Part shown: piece after piece, positions 14,784-14,960 of the stretch
Numbering within the stretch: position 1 is the first letter of the stretch
Layout of the letters: every line of letters begins with the position of its first letter
Assembly (NCBI GenBank): GCA_900767195.1
Contig: CAAFYG010000016.1
Span: 1 to 14,960 of the forward strand
Origin: Clostridia bacterium
GTDB lineage: Bacteria; Bacillota; Clostridia; Christensenellales; Borkfalkiaceae
Direction of reading: 5' to 3'
DNA length: 14,960 nucleotides
Made by a program: the position numbers and the translations under genes
The notes under the pieces: generated by a model
What the model saw: the letters and a program-made list of their open reading frames with translations, nothing else
The model's database searches: none
Told to the model about the DNA's origin: nothing

Positions 14784-14803
14784 CCTTCCCCCCGGGGGGA
14801 AGG
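14784..14803. repeat. Perfect 20-bp palindrome
   Basis: CCTTCCCCCCGGGGGGAAGG, fully self-complementary. Similar C/G-run palindromes are frequent between genes in Clostridia. It is directly followed by GGTGGCTGCGCAGC. Confidence 0.9.
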
Positions 14804-14841
14804 TGGCTGCGCAGCAGACGAATGAGGGGCGCAGCCCATTT

Positions 14842-14882
14842 TTGATTTTCTGAATATTCCGAAAGGAATTTCCGAAAATCAA
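14842..14882. repeat. Imperfect hairpin arm of the repeat element
   Basis: TTGATTTTC (14842-14850) pairs with GAAAATCAA (14874-14882), and ATTCC with GGAAT around a GAAA loop (14856-14869). The two stems are separated by a short internal loop. Confidence 0.75.
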
Positions 14883-14960
14883 GGGGCAGTAACTTTTTCG
14901 ACAAAGAATTTGCTTTTGCCTCTTCGCGGCTTCCCCTTGCCTCATTTTGCTTAACGCAAA

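Larger units (their letters stand above)
14696..14960. repeat. Cluster of intergenic palindromic and direct repeats
   Basis: CTTTCATAGCCTTCCCC occurs exactly at 14696-14712 and 14775-14791. A 33-nt unit beginning GGCTTCCCCTTG occurs at 14720-14752 and again at 14928-14960 with three differences; each copy carries a small TTTTGC/GCAAAA-type hairpin. The second copy reaches the window edge. Between them lie a 20-bp palindrome, an 8-bp GGCTGCGC stem (14805-14812 with 14829-14836) and a longer A/T hairpin. No coding frame is credible here. This looks like nested copies of a dispersed MITE-like or REP-like element. Confidence 0.7.

Overview
The window looks like a piece of chromosome from a low-to-mid-GC Bacillota of the Clostridia type, probably an uncultured gut lineage. 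The clues are AGGAG/GGAGG ribosome binding sites, sigma-A-like TTGACA-17-TATAAT promoters, tightly packed and overlapping genes, a long type-2 IleRS, an archaeal-type AspRS, and a C/G-palindrome intergenic repeat of the kind common in clostridial genomes. The taxonomy is inferred from family resemblance, not from a marker tree. Nearly all genes read leftward. The exceptions are the AraC regulator near the left end and a small RNA near the right end.

Left end (1-1230): the first 62 codons of a GH3 glycosidase run leftward off the window. An AraC-family regulator is divergent from it. The two candidate promoters carry the same 11-bp sequence in opposite orientation. A 9-bp hairpin with a GCAA loop separates the convergent araC-type and rluA genes.

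Iron and pseudouridine cluster (1230-4364, minus): feoA, then feoB, then an RluA-type pseudouridine synthase that overlaps feoB by 4 bp (ATGA). FeoB has Thr where the G4 motif normally has Asn. Upstream of feoA lies about 430 bp without a recognisable gene. It is strikingly depleted of G on the plus strand and contains a run of nine C.

Envelope gene (4793-7147, minus): an exported protein of 784 residues with a signal peptide, a large extracellular part, one C-terminal membrane helix and a Lys-rich tail. It has a strong promoter and its own terminator, and I could not assign it to a family with a known function.

Translation cluster (7478-14194, minus): aspS (archaeal type), a 76-aa heavy-metal-associated domain protein with CCALCC, ileS (type 2), an RlmI-like methyltransferase and a second RluA-type synthase. 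The last three overlap. Four of the five genes act on tRNA or rRNA, so this is a translation operon with one unexpected metal-binding member. No T-box leader is visible before ileS or aspS.

Right end (14393-14960): divergent from aspS, a near-consensus promoter drives an RNA of about 250 nt that ends at a strong intrinsic terminator. Its closing stem and 3' half resemble 6S RNA. After it come intergenic repeats: a 20-bp perfect palindrome, long hairpins and two near-identical 33-nt direct repeats, the last of which runs to the window edge.
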